A stretch of 64,000 nt of DNA from Exiguobacterium sp. SL-9. GTDB lineage: Bacteria > Bacillota > Bacilli > Exiguobacteriales > Exiguobacteriaceae. Shown here one piece after another: positions 8,830 to 18,454 of the stretch (within the stretch, counting starts at the first letter, position 1; each line of letters begins with the position of its first letter). The DNA lies in assembly GCF_004336985.1 (NCBI RefSeq), contig NZ_SJUO01000003.1, positions 62,001 to 126,000 on the forward strand. Direction: 5' to 3'. The notes under the pieces are model-generated. The model made no database searches. It was given only the letters and a program-made list of their open reading frames with translations, and had not been told where the DNA came from. The position numbers and the translations under genes were made by a program.

Positions 8830-9813
8830 ATGGCGACAATCAAACAAGTGGCCAAACGGGCGAACGTTTCTGTCGCGACCGTGTCCCGTGTCATGAACAA
8901 TAACGGCTATGTGAGTGCAGAGGCGCGGGAAGCCGTCGAGCGGGCCATCGCCGAGCTCGACTACGCGCCGAACCGGGTCGCTCGTTCCTTATTCACCAAA
9001 ACATCGGGTTTGATCGGCTTGATTATGCCGGATATCACCAACCCGTTCTTTCCACAGCTGGCCCGAGCCATCGAAGACGTGGCGAATCAACACGGCTATC
9101 AAGTCGTTCTGTGCAACACGGACGAGCAACTTGCGAAAGAACAGACGTACTTGATCGCGCTCCAGACGATGCATGTCGATGGGCTGATCATCACGACGAA
9201 CCATTCGGACAATCCGAACTATGAAAAGTTAGAGTTACCAATGGTCGCGCTCGACCGTATCGTCAAATCCGGGATCGATGCCGTCATCTCGGACGGGTAC
9301 GAGGGCGGACGGCTCGCAGCCGAGACATTGTTGAGTTGTGGTGCGACAAGGCTCGCTCATATCGGGGGCCCTGAGCATCTTCAAACGGTAAAGCGCCGGA
9401 CCGACGGCTTTCTTGATGTGGCGGGCGAGCATCTCGTTGGCATGACGCATTCGAGTTTCACGTTCAAAGAGGCACTCACTGCGTCCCAAACGTTGTTTGA
9501 TGAGCATTGGCCGTTCGATGGGGTGTTTGCCGCCAATGATGTCATCGCCGCCGCCGTGTTGCAGGAAGCATTACGTCGGAACGTACGGGTGCCGGAAGAC
9601 TTACAAATCATCGGCTACGACGGGATTGAGCTCGGCGAGATGACGTCGCCCCCGCTCACGACGATCGCGCAACCGATTTATGAGATGGGACGTCGCGCGA
9701 CAGAGCGACTCCTTGATTTGATTGAGAAAAAAGAGACGGCGACGAAAGAAATCTTGTTACCTGTCACGTTGACGGAACGACAGACGACGAAACGAAAGGG
9801 GCATGACACATGA
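8830..9813 (+). CDS. rbsR: ribose operon repressor RbsR (LacI family)
   Basis: A 327-residue regulator with the LacI-type helix-turn-helix IKQVAKRANVSVATVSRVMN at residues 4-23, a hinge helix around PNRVARSLF and a periplasmic-binding-like sensor domain. It should bind the palindrome in its own promoter spacer and release it when ribose (or its phosphate) is bound. It is the first gene of rbsRKDACB and overlaps rbsK by four bases, so it is autoregulated. Confidence 0.93.
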   Translation: MATIKQVAKRANVSVATVSRVMNNNGYVSAEAREAVERAIAELDYAPNRVARSLFTKTSGLIGLIMPDITNPFFPQLARAIEDVANQHGYQVVLCNTDEQLAKEQTYLIALQTMHVDGLIITTNHSDNPNYEKLELPMVALDRIVKSGIDAVISDGYEGGRLAAETLLSCGATRLAHIGGPEHLQTVKRRTDGFLDVAGEHLVGMTHSSFTFKEALTASQTLFDEHWPFDGVFAANDVIAAAVLQEALRRNVRVPEDLQIIGYDGIELGEMTSPPLTTIAQPIYEMGRRATERLLDLIEKKETATKEILLPVTLTERQTTKRKGHDT

Positions 9814-10694
9814 ACCGGATTGTGGTCATCGGAAGTGTATCGATGGATTTAGTTGTCACGACAGCTAAACGTCCGCATGCAGGAGAGACTGTTATCGGGC
9901 AGACGTTCCAGACAGTACCTGGTGGAAAAGGGGCCAACCAAGCAGTGGCTGCCGCCCGACTCGGAGCACAAGTCGAGATGGTCGGTTGTATCGGGTCCGA
10001 TGAATTCGGACAGCGTATAAACCAAAACTTTGAACAGAACGGAGTCGGAACGAGCCACTTACAGACAATCGATGACGAAGTGACTGGGACGGCGCACATC
10101 GTGCTCGCCGAAGGCGATAATTCGATTGTCGTCGTCCAATCGGCGAACAAACAAGTGCGTTTCACAGAGACAGAGCTCGACCAATTGCTTGATGAACACA
10201 CACTCGTCTTGCTCCAGCTCGAGATTCCGATGGAGACGGTTGAACAAGTGAGTGCATACTGCCGGTCCCGCAACATCCCGGTCCTGTTGAACCCGGCGCC
10301 GTCACAAGCGCTCACGGATACATTGTTTGAGAATGTGACATACGTGACACCGAACGAGCATGAGTGCCGTGACTTGTTTGGGGATATGCCGCTTGAAGAT
10401 CTATTGCGGCGCTATCCGAACAAGCTGATTGTGACGGAAGGCGTCAACGGCGTCCGTTTCTTTGACGGTGAGATGATTCAACACATCCCGGCGATTTCGG
10501 CCAACGTCGTCGATACGACCGGGGCTGGGGATACGTTCAACGGTGCTCTCGCAGTTTCCCTCGTGGAAGGGAACCAGTTACAAGAAGCTGCGCGGTTTGC
10601 CGTCGTCGCTTCAGGTTTGAGTGTGGAAGGGTTCGGAGCCCAAGGCGGCATGCCGAAACGAGATGATGTCACAAGACGATTGGAGCGAGTGTGA
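9810..10694 (+). CDS. rbsK: ribokinase RbsK
   Basis: Ribokinase phosphorylates D-ribose to ribose 5-phosphate. The 294 residues show GSVSMDLVV at the start, the sugar-binding PGGKGANQAVAAARLG near residue 38, and the ATP/catalytic DTTGAGDTFNGALA near residue 235, where the second Asp is the general base. Length is normal. It is translationally coupled to rbsR (ATGA) and to rbsD (stop and start share one base). Confidence 0.96.
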   Translation: MNRIVVIGSVSMDLVVTTAKRPHAGETVIGQTFQTVPGGKGANQAVAAARLGAQVEMVGCIGSDEFGQRINQNFEQNGVGTSHLQTIDDEVTGTAHIVLAEGDNSIVVVQSANKQVRFTETELDQLLDEHTLVLLQLEIPMETVEQVSAYCRSRNIPVLLNPAPSQALTDTLFENVTYVTPNEHECRDLFGDMPLEDLLRRYPNKLIVTEGVNGVRFFDGEMIQHIPAISANVVDTTGAGDTFNGALAVSLVEGNQLQEAARFAVVASGLSVEGFGAQGGMPKRDDVTRRLERV

Positions 10695-11083
10695 TGAAAA
10701 AACATGGAATACTCAATAGTCATTTGACGAAAATTTTTGCCGACTTGGGGCATACGGACACGATTGTCATCGCGGACTGCGGATTACCGATTCCTAACGG
10801 TGTGGCGCGAGTCGATTTGGCGCTCCGACTAGGCGAACCATCATTTCTCGATGTGCTCGATGCCGTCGAGGCGGACATGGTCATCGAACAGATCACCGTA
10901 GCCGATGAAATGTTCACCGAGAACGAACCGATCGCCAAAGCATTGACTGAACGGTTCGACACGGTGAAAACGTGCTCGCACGAGGCGTTCAAACGCGAAG
11001 TCGAACAGGCGAAAGTCGTCATTCGAACAGGGGAAGCGACACCGTACGCGAACGTCATTTTGCACGCCGGCGTTTTATTTTAA
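10694..11083 (+). CDS. rbsD: D-ribose pyranase RbsD
   Basis: RbsD interconverts pyranose and furanose forms of ribose so that ribokinase gets its substrate. The 129 residues start [20 protein letters not shown], whose His residues belong to the active site, followed by [11 protein letters not shown] and end with [14 protein letters not shown]. The ATG overlaps the last base of the rbsK stop; a GTG one codon earlier is an alternative. Eleven bases separate it from rbsA. Confidence 0.96.
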   Translation: MKKHGILNSHLTKIFADLGHTDTIVIADCGLPIPNGVARVDLALRLGEPSFLDVLDAVEADMVIEQITVADEMFTENEPIAKALTERFDTVKTCSHEAFKREVEQAKVVIRTGEATPYANVILHAGVLF

Positions 11084-11094
11084 GGAGGGGTTCG

Positions 11095-12573
11095 ATGCAC
11101 ATCCAGTTGAAGCGCATCCATAAGTCGTTCGGTCCGGTCAGTGTATTGAAAGGCGTCGACTTCGAATTGTTACCCGGCGAAATTCATGCGTTGATGGGCG
11201 AAAATGGGGCCGGGAAGTCGACGCTCATGAAAGTCATGACCGGTCTTCACGCACAGGATGAAGGCGAAGTGGTCATCGATGGGGCCATACGTCAGTTTAA
11301 ACATCCGAAAGAAGCCGAACGAGCAGGTATCGCTTTTATTCATCAGGAGTTGAACATACTACCGGAATTGACGGTGATGGAAAACTTGTTCCTTGGTCGA
11401 GAATTGACGGGTCCGTTCGGTGTCATCAAACAGCAAGAGATGAAACGACGGGCACGAGAGTACTTAGCGGAACTGAACGTGTTCATGGAAGTCGATGAGC
11501 TCGCCAAGAACTTGTCTGTCGGCCAACAACAGATGATCGAGATCACGAAGGCACTCATGACGGATGCGAAAGTCATCGTCATGGATGAGCCGACTGCCGC
11601 CTTGACCGACCGAGAGATTCGCGCGTTATTTTCGGTGTCGCGGGCGTTACGGGACCAAGGTGTATCCATCATCTATATCTCGCACCGGATGGAAGAAATC
11701 TTTGAACTGTGCGACCGCATCACCGTCCTCCGCGACGGGGTGTCAATTGGGACACACCGCATCGACGACACATCGTTTGAAGAAATCGTGAAAGAGATGG
11801 TCGGACGTGAGATTGGCGAACGGTATCCGGATCGCAACGCGACCATCGGAGACGTTGTCCTTGAAGTGGATGGATTGATAGGTAACCGGTTCCACAATGT
11901 CTCGTTCGACGTTCGGGCTGGTGAGATTGTCGGGTTCTCGGGACTCATGGGAGCCGGACGCACCGAGGTGATGCGCGCCTTGTTCGGAGCCGACCGGGCC
12001 AAAGCCGGCATCGTCAAATTGAACGGTACAGAAATCCGGATCAAGCAGCCAGTCGACGCCATCCGACACGGCATCGCCTTTTTGACGGAAGACCGGAAAG
12101 GCGAGGGGTTGCTCCTCGACTTCTCATTGCGCGAAAACCTATCGCTGCCGACGCTCGACAAACGAGCGAAAGGGACGATCATCTCGCGTCAAGCAGAGGA
12201 GCAGTTCGCGGACGGGTATTTGAAAAAACTGCGCGTCAAGCACCATTCGATGGAGCAAAAAGTGAAGTCGCTCTCGGGTGGGAACCAACAAAAAGTCGTC
12301 CTTGGTAAATGGCTCGGCGCCGAGCCGGACGTCTTGATTCTCGATGAACCGACGCGCGGTGTCGACGTCGGGGCGAAGAAAGAAATCTATACGATCATGA
12401 GTGAACTCGCTGAATCGGGTGTCGCCATCATCATGGTCTCGTCCGATTTACCTGAAGTGCTCGGGATGAGTGACCGGATTGTCGTCATGCGAGAAGGCGT
12501 CGTCACGGGGACGTTAACGAAAGACGAGGCGACGCAAGAAAAAGTCATGACATACGCGACAGGGGGACAATGA
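11095..12573 (+). CDS. rbsA: ribose ABC transporter ATPase RbsA
   Basis: A 492-residue twin-ATPase that powers the RbsC channel. The first half has Walker [10 protein letters not shown], signature LSVGQQQ and Walker [12 protein letters not shown]. The second half has a degenerate Walker A (GLMGAGRTE) but a standard LSGGNQQK and [14 protein letters not shown], the usual asymmetry of monosaccharide importers. The ATG at 11095 follows AAGGAGGGG; upstream in-frame codons lie within rbsD. Confidence 0.96.
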   Translation: MHIQLKRIHKSFGPVSVLKGVDFELLPGEIHALMGENGAGKSTLMKVMTGLHAQDEGEVVIDGAIRQFKHPKEAERAGIAFIHQELNILPELTVMENLFLGRELTGPFGVIKQQEMKRRAREYLAELNVFMEVDELAKNLSVGQQQMIEITKALMTDAKVIVMDEPTAALTDREIRALFSVSRALRDQGVSIIYISHRMEEIFELCDRITVLRDGVSIGTHRIDDTSFEEIVKEMVGREIGERYPDRNATIGDVVLEVDGLIGNRFHNVSFDVRAGEIVGFSGLMGAGRTEVMRALFGADRAKAGIVKLNGTEIRIKQPVDAIRHGIAFLTEDRKGEGLLLDFSLRENLSLPTLDKRAKGTIISRQAEEQFADGYLKKLRVKHHSMEQKVKSLSGGNQQKVVLGKWLGAEPDVLILDEPTRGVDVGAKKEIYTIMSELAESGVAIIMVSSDLPEVLGMSDRIVVMREGVVTGTLTKDEATQEKVMTYATGGQ

Positions 12574-12574
12574 T

Positions 12575-13540
12575 ATGGAATTGAAAGCAGCGACTGCATT
12601 AGGGCGACCGCAAAAGCTTGGTTGGGGGCAAAAACTTGGACCGTTGTTCGGTTTGCTCGCCATCATCGTTGTGGTGACCGCGCTCGAGCCAGGTTTTCTC
12701 TCATTGAACAACATCTTTAACGTCTTACGCCAAGTCTCGATCAACGCGCTGATTGCGTTCGGGATGACGTTCGTCATTTTGACAGGCGGCATCGACTTGT
12801 CGGTCGGTTCGATCCTGGCGCTATCGTCGGCGTTTGTGGCCGGTATGATGGTCGATGGGCAACACGCGATTATGGCGATCGCACTTGGATTGATTGCCGG
12901 AGCTGTGCTCGGTGCATTCAACGGTGCCGTCATCACGTACGGAAAAGTCGCACCGTTCATCGCGACACTGGCGACGATGACGATTTACCGAGGCTTGACG
13001 CTCGTCTATACGGATGGTCGTCCGATTACCGGTTTAGGCGACTCGACGTGGTTCGAGATGCTCGGCCGTGGCTATTTCTGGATTATCCCGGTACCGGCGA
13101 TTACGATGTTGATCGCGTTCGGCGTCCTCTATTTCATTTTGAAAAAGACGACGTTCGGTCGCCACACGTACGCGATCGGTGGCAACGAGGAAGCCGCTAA
13201 ACTGATGGGCATCGGGGTCAATAAAGTCAAAGTCATGATTTACTCGTTGTCGGGTATGCTGGCAGCGCTCGCAGGAATTATCTTGACGTCGCGTCTCAAC
13301 TCGGCCCAACCGACGGCCGGGACGTCATATGAACTTGACGCCATCGCGGCGGTCGTTCTCGGGGGAACGAGTCTTGCTGGAGGGCGTGGTTGGATTGTCG
13401 GGACGCTCATCGGGGCGCTCATTATCGGCACGTTGAACAACGGTTTGAACCTTCTTGGCGTCTCGTCATTTTTCCAACTCGTCGTCAAAGGGGCCGTCAT
13501 TTTATTCGCGGTATTGCTCGATCGGAAACAAAACGCTTAA
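12575..13540 (+). CDS. rbsC: ribose ABC transporter permease RbsC
   Basis: A 321-residue membrane protein with about eight to ten helices, of the monosaccharide-permease family. AFGMTFVILTGGIDLSVGS near residues 61-80 and the later block TSLAGGRGWIVGTLIGALII are the family hallmarks. It starts one base after the rbsA stop. It forms the inner-membrane channel that receives ribose from RbsB. Confidence 0.95.
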   Translation: MELKAATALGRPQKLGWGQKLGPLFGLLAIIVVVTALEPGFLSLNNIFNVLRQVSINALIAFGMTFVILTGGIDLSVGSILALSSAFVAGMMVDGQHAIMAIALGLIAGAVLGAFNGAVITYGKVAPFIATLATMTIYRGLTLVYTDGRPITGLGDSTWFEMLGRGYFWIIPVPAITMLIAFGVLYFILKKTTFGRHTYAIGGNEEAAKLMGIGVNKVKVMIYSLSGMLAALAGIILTSRLNSAQPTAGTSYELDAIAAVVLGGTSLAGGRGWIVGTLIGALIIGTLNNGLNLLGVSSFFQLVVKGAVILFAVLLDRKQNA

Positions 13541-13562
13541 TCATCGAAAGGGGAAACGGAAG

Positions 13563-14474
13563 ATGAAAAAATGGACAGCTTGGCTACTCGTATTGACAAT
13601 GGTCGTCATGGCGGCTTGTTCGACGGAACAACCGGGGACAAGTTCGGAGCAAGAGACAAAAGATGGGGACTTCAAAATCGGGCTCTCGATTTCGACACTA
13701 AATAACCCGTTCTTCGTCGCATTGAAAGACGGGGCGGAAGAAGAAGCGAAGCAACTCGACGCGACACTCACCGTGGCGGACGCTCAAAATGACGCGGCCA
13801 AACAAGTGAGCGACGTCGAAGACATGATTCAAAAAGGGATGGATTTGATTCTCATCAACCCGACCGATTCGGAAGCAGTCGGCGCGGCCGTTCAAAGTGC
13901 GAACGATGCGGGCATCCCGGTCATCACGGTCGACCGGAACGCCGAGTCAGGCGATGTCGTCGCACACGTGGCGTCAGATAACGTCGCTGGCGGAAAACTT
14001 GCTGGTGAGTACATGGTCGAACTCGTCGGCGAAGGTGGGAAAGTTATTGAACTTGAAGGGATTCCTGGGGCGTCAGCGACACGTGATCGCGGCCAAGGGT
14101 TTAACGAAGCAATCGATGGAAAGCTCGATGTCGTTGCCAAACAATCGGCGAACTTTGACCGCGCTCAAGGGTTGACGGTTATGGAGAATATCCTCCAAGA
14201 CAATAAAGACATCGTCGCCGTATTCGCGCACAACGATGAAATGGCACTCGGTGCCGTGCAGGCGCTCAACAGTGCAGGATTGAAAGACGTGAAAGTCATC
14301 GGCTTTGATGCGACGGATGATGCGGTCAAGGCGGTCGAAGACGGAACGATGGCTGCGACGGTCGCTCAAAAACCGACCGAAATCGGAAAGCTCGGTGTCG
14401 AAGCCGCTGTGAACCACTTAAAAGGGGAGACAGTGGAAGAGAATATCCCAGTCGATCTCGAGTTAATTAAATAA
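13563..14474 (+). CDS. rbsB: ribose-binding lipoprotein RbsB
   Basis: A 303-residue periplasmic-binding-type protein. The N-terminus has a lipoprotein signal with lipobox MAAC and Cys19, so it is anchored to the outer face of the membrane. The mature part starts FKIGLSISTLNNPFF and contains VDRNAESGDVVAHVASDN, matching ribose-binding proteins. The ATG at 13563 follows AAAGGGG. It ends the rbs operon before a terminator. Confidence 0.95.
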   Translation: MKKWTAWLLVLTMVVMAACSTEQPGTSSEQETKDGDFKIGLSISTLNNPFFVALKDGAEEEAKQLDATLTVADAQNDAAKQVSDVEDMIQKGMDLILINPTDSEAVGAAVQSANDAGIPVITVDRNAESGDVVAHVASDNVAGGKLAGEYMVELVGEGGKVIELEGIPGASATRDRGQGFNEAIDGKLDVVAKQSANFDRAQGLTVMENILQDNKDIVAVFAHNDEMALGAVQALNSAGLKDVKVIGFDATDDAVKAVEDGTMAATVAQKPTEIGKLGVEAAVNHLKGETVEENIPVDLELIK

Positions 14475-14485
14475 ATAGTCAGCAG

Positions 14486-14532
14486 ACTCGATCTCTTCAG
14501 ATTTTTTAATCGATTGAGAGCGAGTTTTTTTT
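14486..14532 (+). terminator. rbs operon terminator
   Basis: ACTCG with CTCT on the 5' side pairs with AGAG and CGAGT on the 3' side, with a large loop and an eight-T run (14525-14532). Confidence 0.8.
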
Positions 14533-14661
14533 ATTCATAAATTGTGTAATAAGCATATTGAGTTGGGAAAAAATGAGTAAAAGATGCCTTATTAAGGGTA
14601 TATTTAGAATAATTATATTCGAAAGGAGGAGTCGTTTCTCTTTTATGGAAACGCAACTTGT

Positions 14662-15702
14662 ATGTATAAACTCAAACCGGTATTCAAGCATCGTATTTGG
14701 GGAGGACGTCAATTAGAGACGCTATTTGATTTTGAACTACCGCCAGGCGATATTGGTGAATGTTGGGGCGTTTCAGCTCATCCGAATGGCATGACGGTGT
14801 TTGAAGACGGTCCGTATATCGGTCAGACACTTGCACATCTATGGGAAACGGAACGACTTGCCTTATTCGGTCATTACCCGTTTGAGACCTTTCCTCTTCA
14901 TATCAAACTGTTAGATGCACGCTCATATTTATCGGTACAGGTTCATCCGAATGATGAGCAAGCTCAAAAATTGGAGCAAGAAGAATTTGGAAAAGATGAG
15001 TGCTGGTATATAGTGGATGCAGAACCGGGTGCTGAAATCATTATTGGACACACATTCCGAATGAGGCAAGAGGTTTATACGTGCGTTGACAATAAAGAAT
15101 GGGCGACTCGCTTAAAAAAGCGCTCCGTAAAGAAAGGAGATTTTATTTATATTCCTAGCGGTACGGTTCATGCACTTGGGCCAGGGATTGTACTTCTAGA
15201 AATTCAACAAACGAGCGATCGCACATACCGTCTTTATGATTTTGAACGAACGGATGATGCTGGTATGCTTCGCGAACTTCACATCGATAAAGCAATTGAA
15301 GTCATGACAATTCCGGAATTACAGACTCGTGATTTAATTCAAACAAATTTACCAGCTGAAAGAATGACAGAGCTCATTTCGAAACCAGCTTTTACGATTC
15401 GCCGATATCAAGTTGATGGCGCTTCGTTCGCGTTAGAACAATCTGAGACATTCCAATTATTATCTGTCCTCTCTGGACACGGGTACGTCCACAGTAAAGA
15501 GGGTGGGCGAAAAATCCAAGCGGGAGAACATTATTTTATCCCCAAGGGAAAAGGACCTCACTCGATTACTGGCCAGGTGGAAGTAATCACAAGTGAAATC
15601 CCCGTTCCAACGACACATCGCGTCACGACCGTCTATCCTGCGGGAGTGGCACAGCGCAAACGTCATCAAGTGTCTGCGTCTCCGAATGTTGCACCTCAAT
15701 AA
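14662..15702 (+). CDS. manA: mannose-6-phosphate isomerase (class I)
   Basis: ManA interconverts fructose 6-phosphate and mannose 6-phosphate. The 346 residues contain the zinc-site blocks GECWGVSAHP, LSVQVHPND, KDECWYI and the substrate-site stretch YIPSGTVHALGPG. The family usually has about 315 residues; a tail of about 30 residues (TTHRVTTVYPAGVAQ onward) is extra. The good AAAGGAGG lies 32 bases before the ATG, too far, and all upstream in-frame codons are non-start. The last 80 bases overlap manC tail to tail. It opens the A+T-rich glycan island. Confidence 0.92.
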   Translation: MYKLKPVFKHRIWGGRQLETLFDFELPPGDIGECWGVSAHPNGMTVFEDGPYIGQTLAHLWETERLALFGHYPFETFPLHIKLLDARSYLSVQVHPNDEQAQKLEQEEFGKDECWYIVDAEPGAEIIIGHTFRMRQEVYTCVDNKEWATRLKKRSVKKGDFIYIPSGTVHALGPGIVLLEIQQTSDRTYRLYDFERTDDAGMLRELHIDKAIEVMTIPELQTRDLIQTNLPAERMTELISKPAFTIRRYQVDGASFALEQSETFQLLSVLSGHGYVHSKEGGRKIQAGEHYFIPKGKGPHSITGQVEVITSEIPVPTTHRVTTVYPAGVAQRKRHQVSASPNVAPQ

Positions 15703-16960
15703 GAATAAGGTTTTCATGTGCTTTGAGCGTGTGGGCTGCTCCTTTTTTGATCGTAATGACATCCGTCGGTTTGGCTTCGAACGTTTGTCCATCGATGGTT
15801 ACTACCGCACTTCCTTGTAAGATTGTCCAAATTGTATCTGTCATTTCGTGATAGTGATAACTCAATTCTTTGTCCGCATGTACAAACATTCGGCGTGTGA
15901 CGCTGTAGTGACCGGAAGCAAGTGTTTCGTGATGAATCACTTCCGACTGGCCCCAACGTTTCCATTTAAATTTCGGATAATGATCTGAGGCAGCTAAATA
16001 ATCTTTTAATTGAGGAGTCGATTCCTTGGTTGCTACTAAAATTCCATCGGCGTTCACTGCGACGACAAGATCATTTAAGCCGATTCCAAGCAACGGTAAA
16101 TTCAATTCATTAATTACATGTGTATTTTCTGAATCAAACAATTCGACTTGACCGTGGCTTGTTTCAGTCATTTCCTCAGTTAATGTATTCCACGTTCCTA
16201 AATCTTTCCAATATCCGTTATATCGATGAACAAACACTGATTCAGCGTGTTCGACCACGGCATAATCAAACGAAGTTTTTTCAAGCTGATCATAATGTGG
16301 CGATAGTTCGCTATACGTGAGGGGGAGCTGTAATTCATTTAATTGGTCCAATAACGTGTGGAGTTTACAAGCGAACACCCCGCAGTTCCAAAGCGCACCT
16401 TGTTGAATAAGTGCTTTGGCGACCTCTACATCAGGTTTTTCTTGAAAGAGTCGTACGGATGAGACTTGTGTTGTTTCGTTCGGAACGATATATCCGTACT
16501 TTGAAGTCGGATGGAGTGGGGTAACCCCAATCAAATGAATCGCCCCGTTGCTCTGTTGAACAGCTTTGTCGATTTGCGGAAAATATTTAAAGAAACGTGT
16601 ATCCACATAGGCGTCCACCGGCATAACTAAAATGGTCTCGTCCGAATCAATCTGTTGTTCATTTAAATAACTGGCGCCTAAAACGATAGCAGGGAACGTG
16701 TCGCGTCGACTAGGTTCCGTGATAATGTTTACTTCCGTCCCAATCTGATAAACAATGGCGTCCTGTTGCTGGGCATTCGTCAAAATATACGCGTCTTTTG
16801 CAAAATCCATATCGTTTAACTGTTGAAAGACACGTTCGATCATCGATTGCTTTGCACCATTCCCATCGTCTAACAGCCGGATAAATTGTTTGGAGTTGAC
16901 ATCATTTGAAAGTGGCCATAAACGCTTTCCGGATCCACCTGATAATAAGAGGAGTTTCAT
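15623..16960 (-). CDS. manC: mannose-1-phosphate guanylyltransferase with cupin domain
   Basis: ManC makes GDP-mannose from mannose 1-phosphate and GTP. The nucleotidyltransferase domain opens MKLLLLSGGSGKRLWPLSN with the GxGxRLWPLS pyrophosphorylase signature, and FQEKPDVEVAKAL is the sugar-binding region. The last 110 residues form a type II isomerase cupin (YHYHEMTDTIWTILQGSAVV). The ATG at 16960 is preferred over one seven codons upstream because AAAGGA lies ten bases before it. About 445 residues, near family length. With ManA it would supply GDP-mannose to the local glycosyltransferases. Confidence 0.93.
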   Translation of the reverse strand: MKLLLLSGGSGKRLWPLSNDVNSKQFIRLLDDGNGAKQSMIERVFQQLNDMDFAKDAYILTNAQQQDAIVYQIGTEVNIITEPSRRDTFPAIVLGASYLNEQQIDSDETILVMPVDAYVDTRFFKYFPQIDKAVQQSNGAIHLIGVTPLHPTSKYGYIVPNETTQVSSVRLFQEKPDVEVAKALIQQGALWNCGVFACKLHTLLDQLNELQLPLTYSELSPHYDQLEKTSFDYAVVEHAESVFVHRYNGYWKDLGTWNTLTEEMTETSHGQVELFDSENTHVINELNLPLLGIGLNDLVVAVNADGILVATKESTPQLKDYLAASDHYPKFKWKRWGQSEVIHHETLASGHYSVTRRMFVHADKELSYHYHEMTDTIWTILQGSAVVTIDGQTFEAKPTDVITIKKGAAHTLKAHENLILIEVQHSETQTLDDVCAVPLPQDRRS

Positions 16961-17004
16961 AGGCGAGACATCCTTTCTCATTTAAAATTATGGAGGTACT
17001 GATC

Positions 17005-17607
17005 ATGGCAAACTATCTACTCGTCGAACCGCATGATGATACGAGAAAGACGTTGTCCCGTTTATTGACACAGCAAGGTGAAATTATGTTTGAAGCGACA
17101 GAAGCGACAGAAGCAGTAAACATTTTAAAAATGAGCGATATTGATGTTGTCATCACTGAGCTGAGATTGCCACAAACGGATGGAGTCGAGTTGTTGGCGT
17201 ATATTAAGAAAAATTATCCGCTGATTCATCAGATTGTGTTGACGGATTATACGCATACGCATACGTTGATTGCCTCGGTGAACTATGGGAACGTTAAACG
17301 GATTATGACGAAGCCCATCAAAATCGATCAGTTTATGATACGAGTTATTCAAGACATTGGAAAAGAGGCCGTGAACTTAAAAACAAACAAGCATCGGGTC
17401 GCAGAACTGTTGACGAAGTTTTTAGATGATTTAGGACATGCATATTGTTTGTTTTATGAAAATGGTGAGGTAATCAGTGCAGAGAGCCTGATGGTTCCTT
17501 TCAATGCGCCTGAAACAAACGAAATGAAACGCTTTGCCATTCCGACACAGTATGGAGAATTTATTTTGTACCAGTCGCGGGGGCATTTTTCCCGAACTTA
17601 TGGGTAA
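17005..17607 (+). CDS. receiver-domain protein with Glu in place of the phospho-Asp
   Basis: The 200-residue protein has a CheY-like receiver domain (residues 3-120) and a C-terminal part of about 75 residues that I cannot assign. The beta-5 Lys (K103, MTKPIK) and a Thr at 80 are present, but the phosphoacceptor position is Glu52 in VVITELRLPQTDG (codon GAG), and the N-terminal acidic pair is shifted (VEPHDD). It is therefore probably locked or signal-independent. GGAGGT precedes the ATG at 17005. It overlaps the end of the convergent GT2 gene by 47 bases. Confidence 0.75.
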   Translation: MANYLLVEPHDDTRKTLSRLLTQQGEIMFEATEATEAVNILKMSDIDVVITELRLPQTDGVELLAYIKKNYPLIHQIVLTDYTHTHTLIASVNYGNVKRIMTKPIKIDQFMIRVIQDIGKEAVNLKTNKHRVAELLTKFLDDLGHAYCLFYENGEVISAESLMVPFNAPETNEMKRFAIPTQYGEFILYQSRGHFSRTYG

Positions 17608-18454
17608 TTAATTGATATACACCGACCCAAGTCAAACGAACATACATGTAGGCGACACCGATTGCTAAAATTGGATGTCGTCTATATTTTTTTAAGTTAG
17701 CCGAATGATACAAAACCGGCCTGAAAAAATACCAGCGCGAGATTGCTTTACGAAAGCCTCCTTCTTCTGTTTCAAGGGTTTGCGGCATGACCTGGAAGTA
17801 ATATCTTTTCTTTTCGAGCAAATTGTGAAGTGTTACTTGTTTCTCGTTATGTTTGACAGACGTGAACGTTGCCCGTCGAATCGCCCCGCCGCTCTGGACG
17901 TAACGAATCGTGGGCTGTGTCTCTTCGAAACTAATCTGAGTCGGATTAATGCCACCAGATGCTTCATATGCCTCAATTCGCCAAAATCGAGCTGCCTCGA
18001 TTGAACGCCGATCAATCTGTTCTTCAGGGATTTGGAACAAATTTCGTTCAAACACTTTTACTTTCGTGAAGAAATTATCATACGTGCTATATGCTTGTTC
18101 AGGAATGACTAGTGCGCCGACATCTTCGTTGTGTTGAAGATAAAGGACGCAACTGGTCAACAGACCCTCTGATAGCACCATGTCAGAGTCGATGACGTAC
18201 AAAAAATCGATAGGCAGTGATTTAAGTTTCCCAATCGCTTCTTTACGAGCAATTCCACGTTCACCGTGTGGAAGTGGCAAGATGATAAAGCGGTCGTCGT
18301 CTTTGGTCAATTGACGCATGACGTCTACCGTATGATCGGTCGAGCCGTCATCTGCAATCACACAGACAAATGCTGCGGTTTGTCGTTGAATAGATTCAAT
18401 AGTCTCGTTGATTATTTCTGCGTTACAGTATGTGGACATCGCAATTCCAATCAT
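17561..18454 (-). CDS. glycosyltransferase family 2
   Basis: A 297-residue GT-A enzyme. IGIAMSTYCNAEIINETIESIQRQT opens the fold in pieces typical of GT2, followed by VIADDGSTDHT and the metal-binding YVIDSDMV (DxD type). A C-terminal hydrophobic helix (about 265-285) may tie it to the membrane. It is the last gene of a flippase-GT4-GT2 unit on the minus strand, overlapping GT4 by four bases. Donor and acceptor sugars are unknown; GDP-mannose is a reasonable guess from the island. Confidence 0.85.
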   Translation of the reverse strand: MIGIAMSTYCNAEIINETIESIQRQTAAFVCVIADDGSTDHTVDVMRQLTKDDDRFIILPLPHGERGIARKEAIGKLKSLPIDFLYVIDSDMVLSEGLLTSCVLYLQHNEDVGALVIPEQAYSTYDNFFTKVKVFERNLFQIPEEQIDRRSIEAARFWRIEAYEASGGINPTQISFEETQPTIRYVQSGGAIRRATFTSVKHNEKQVTLHNLLEKKRYYFQVMPQTLETEEGGFRKAISRWYFFRPVLYHSANLKKYRRHPILAIGVAYMYVRLTWVGVYQLITHKFGKNAPATGTK

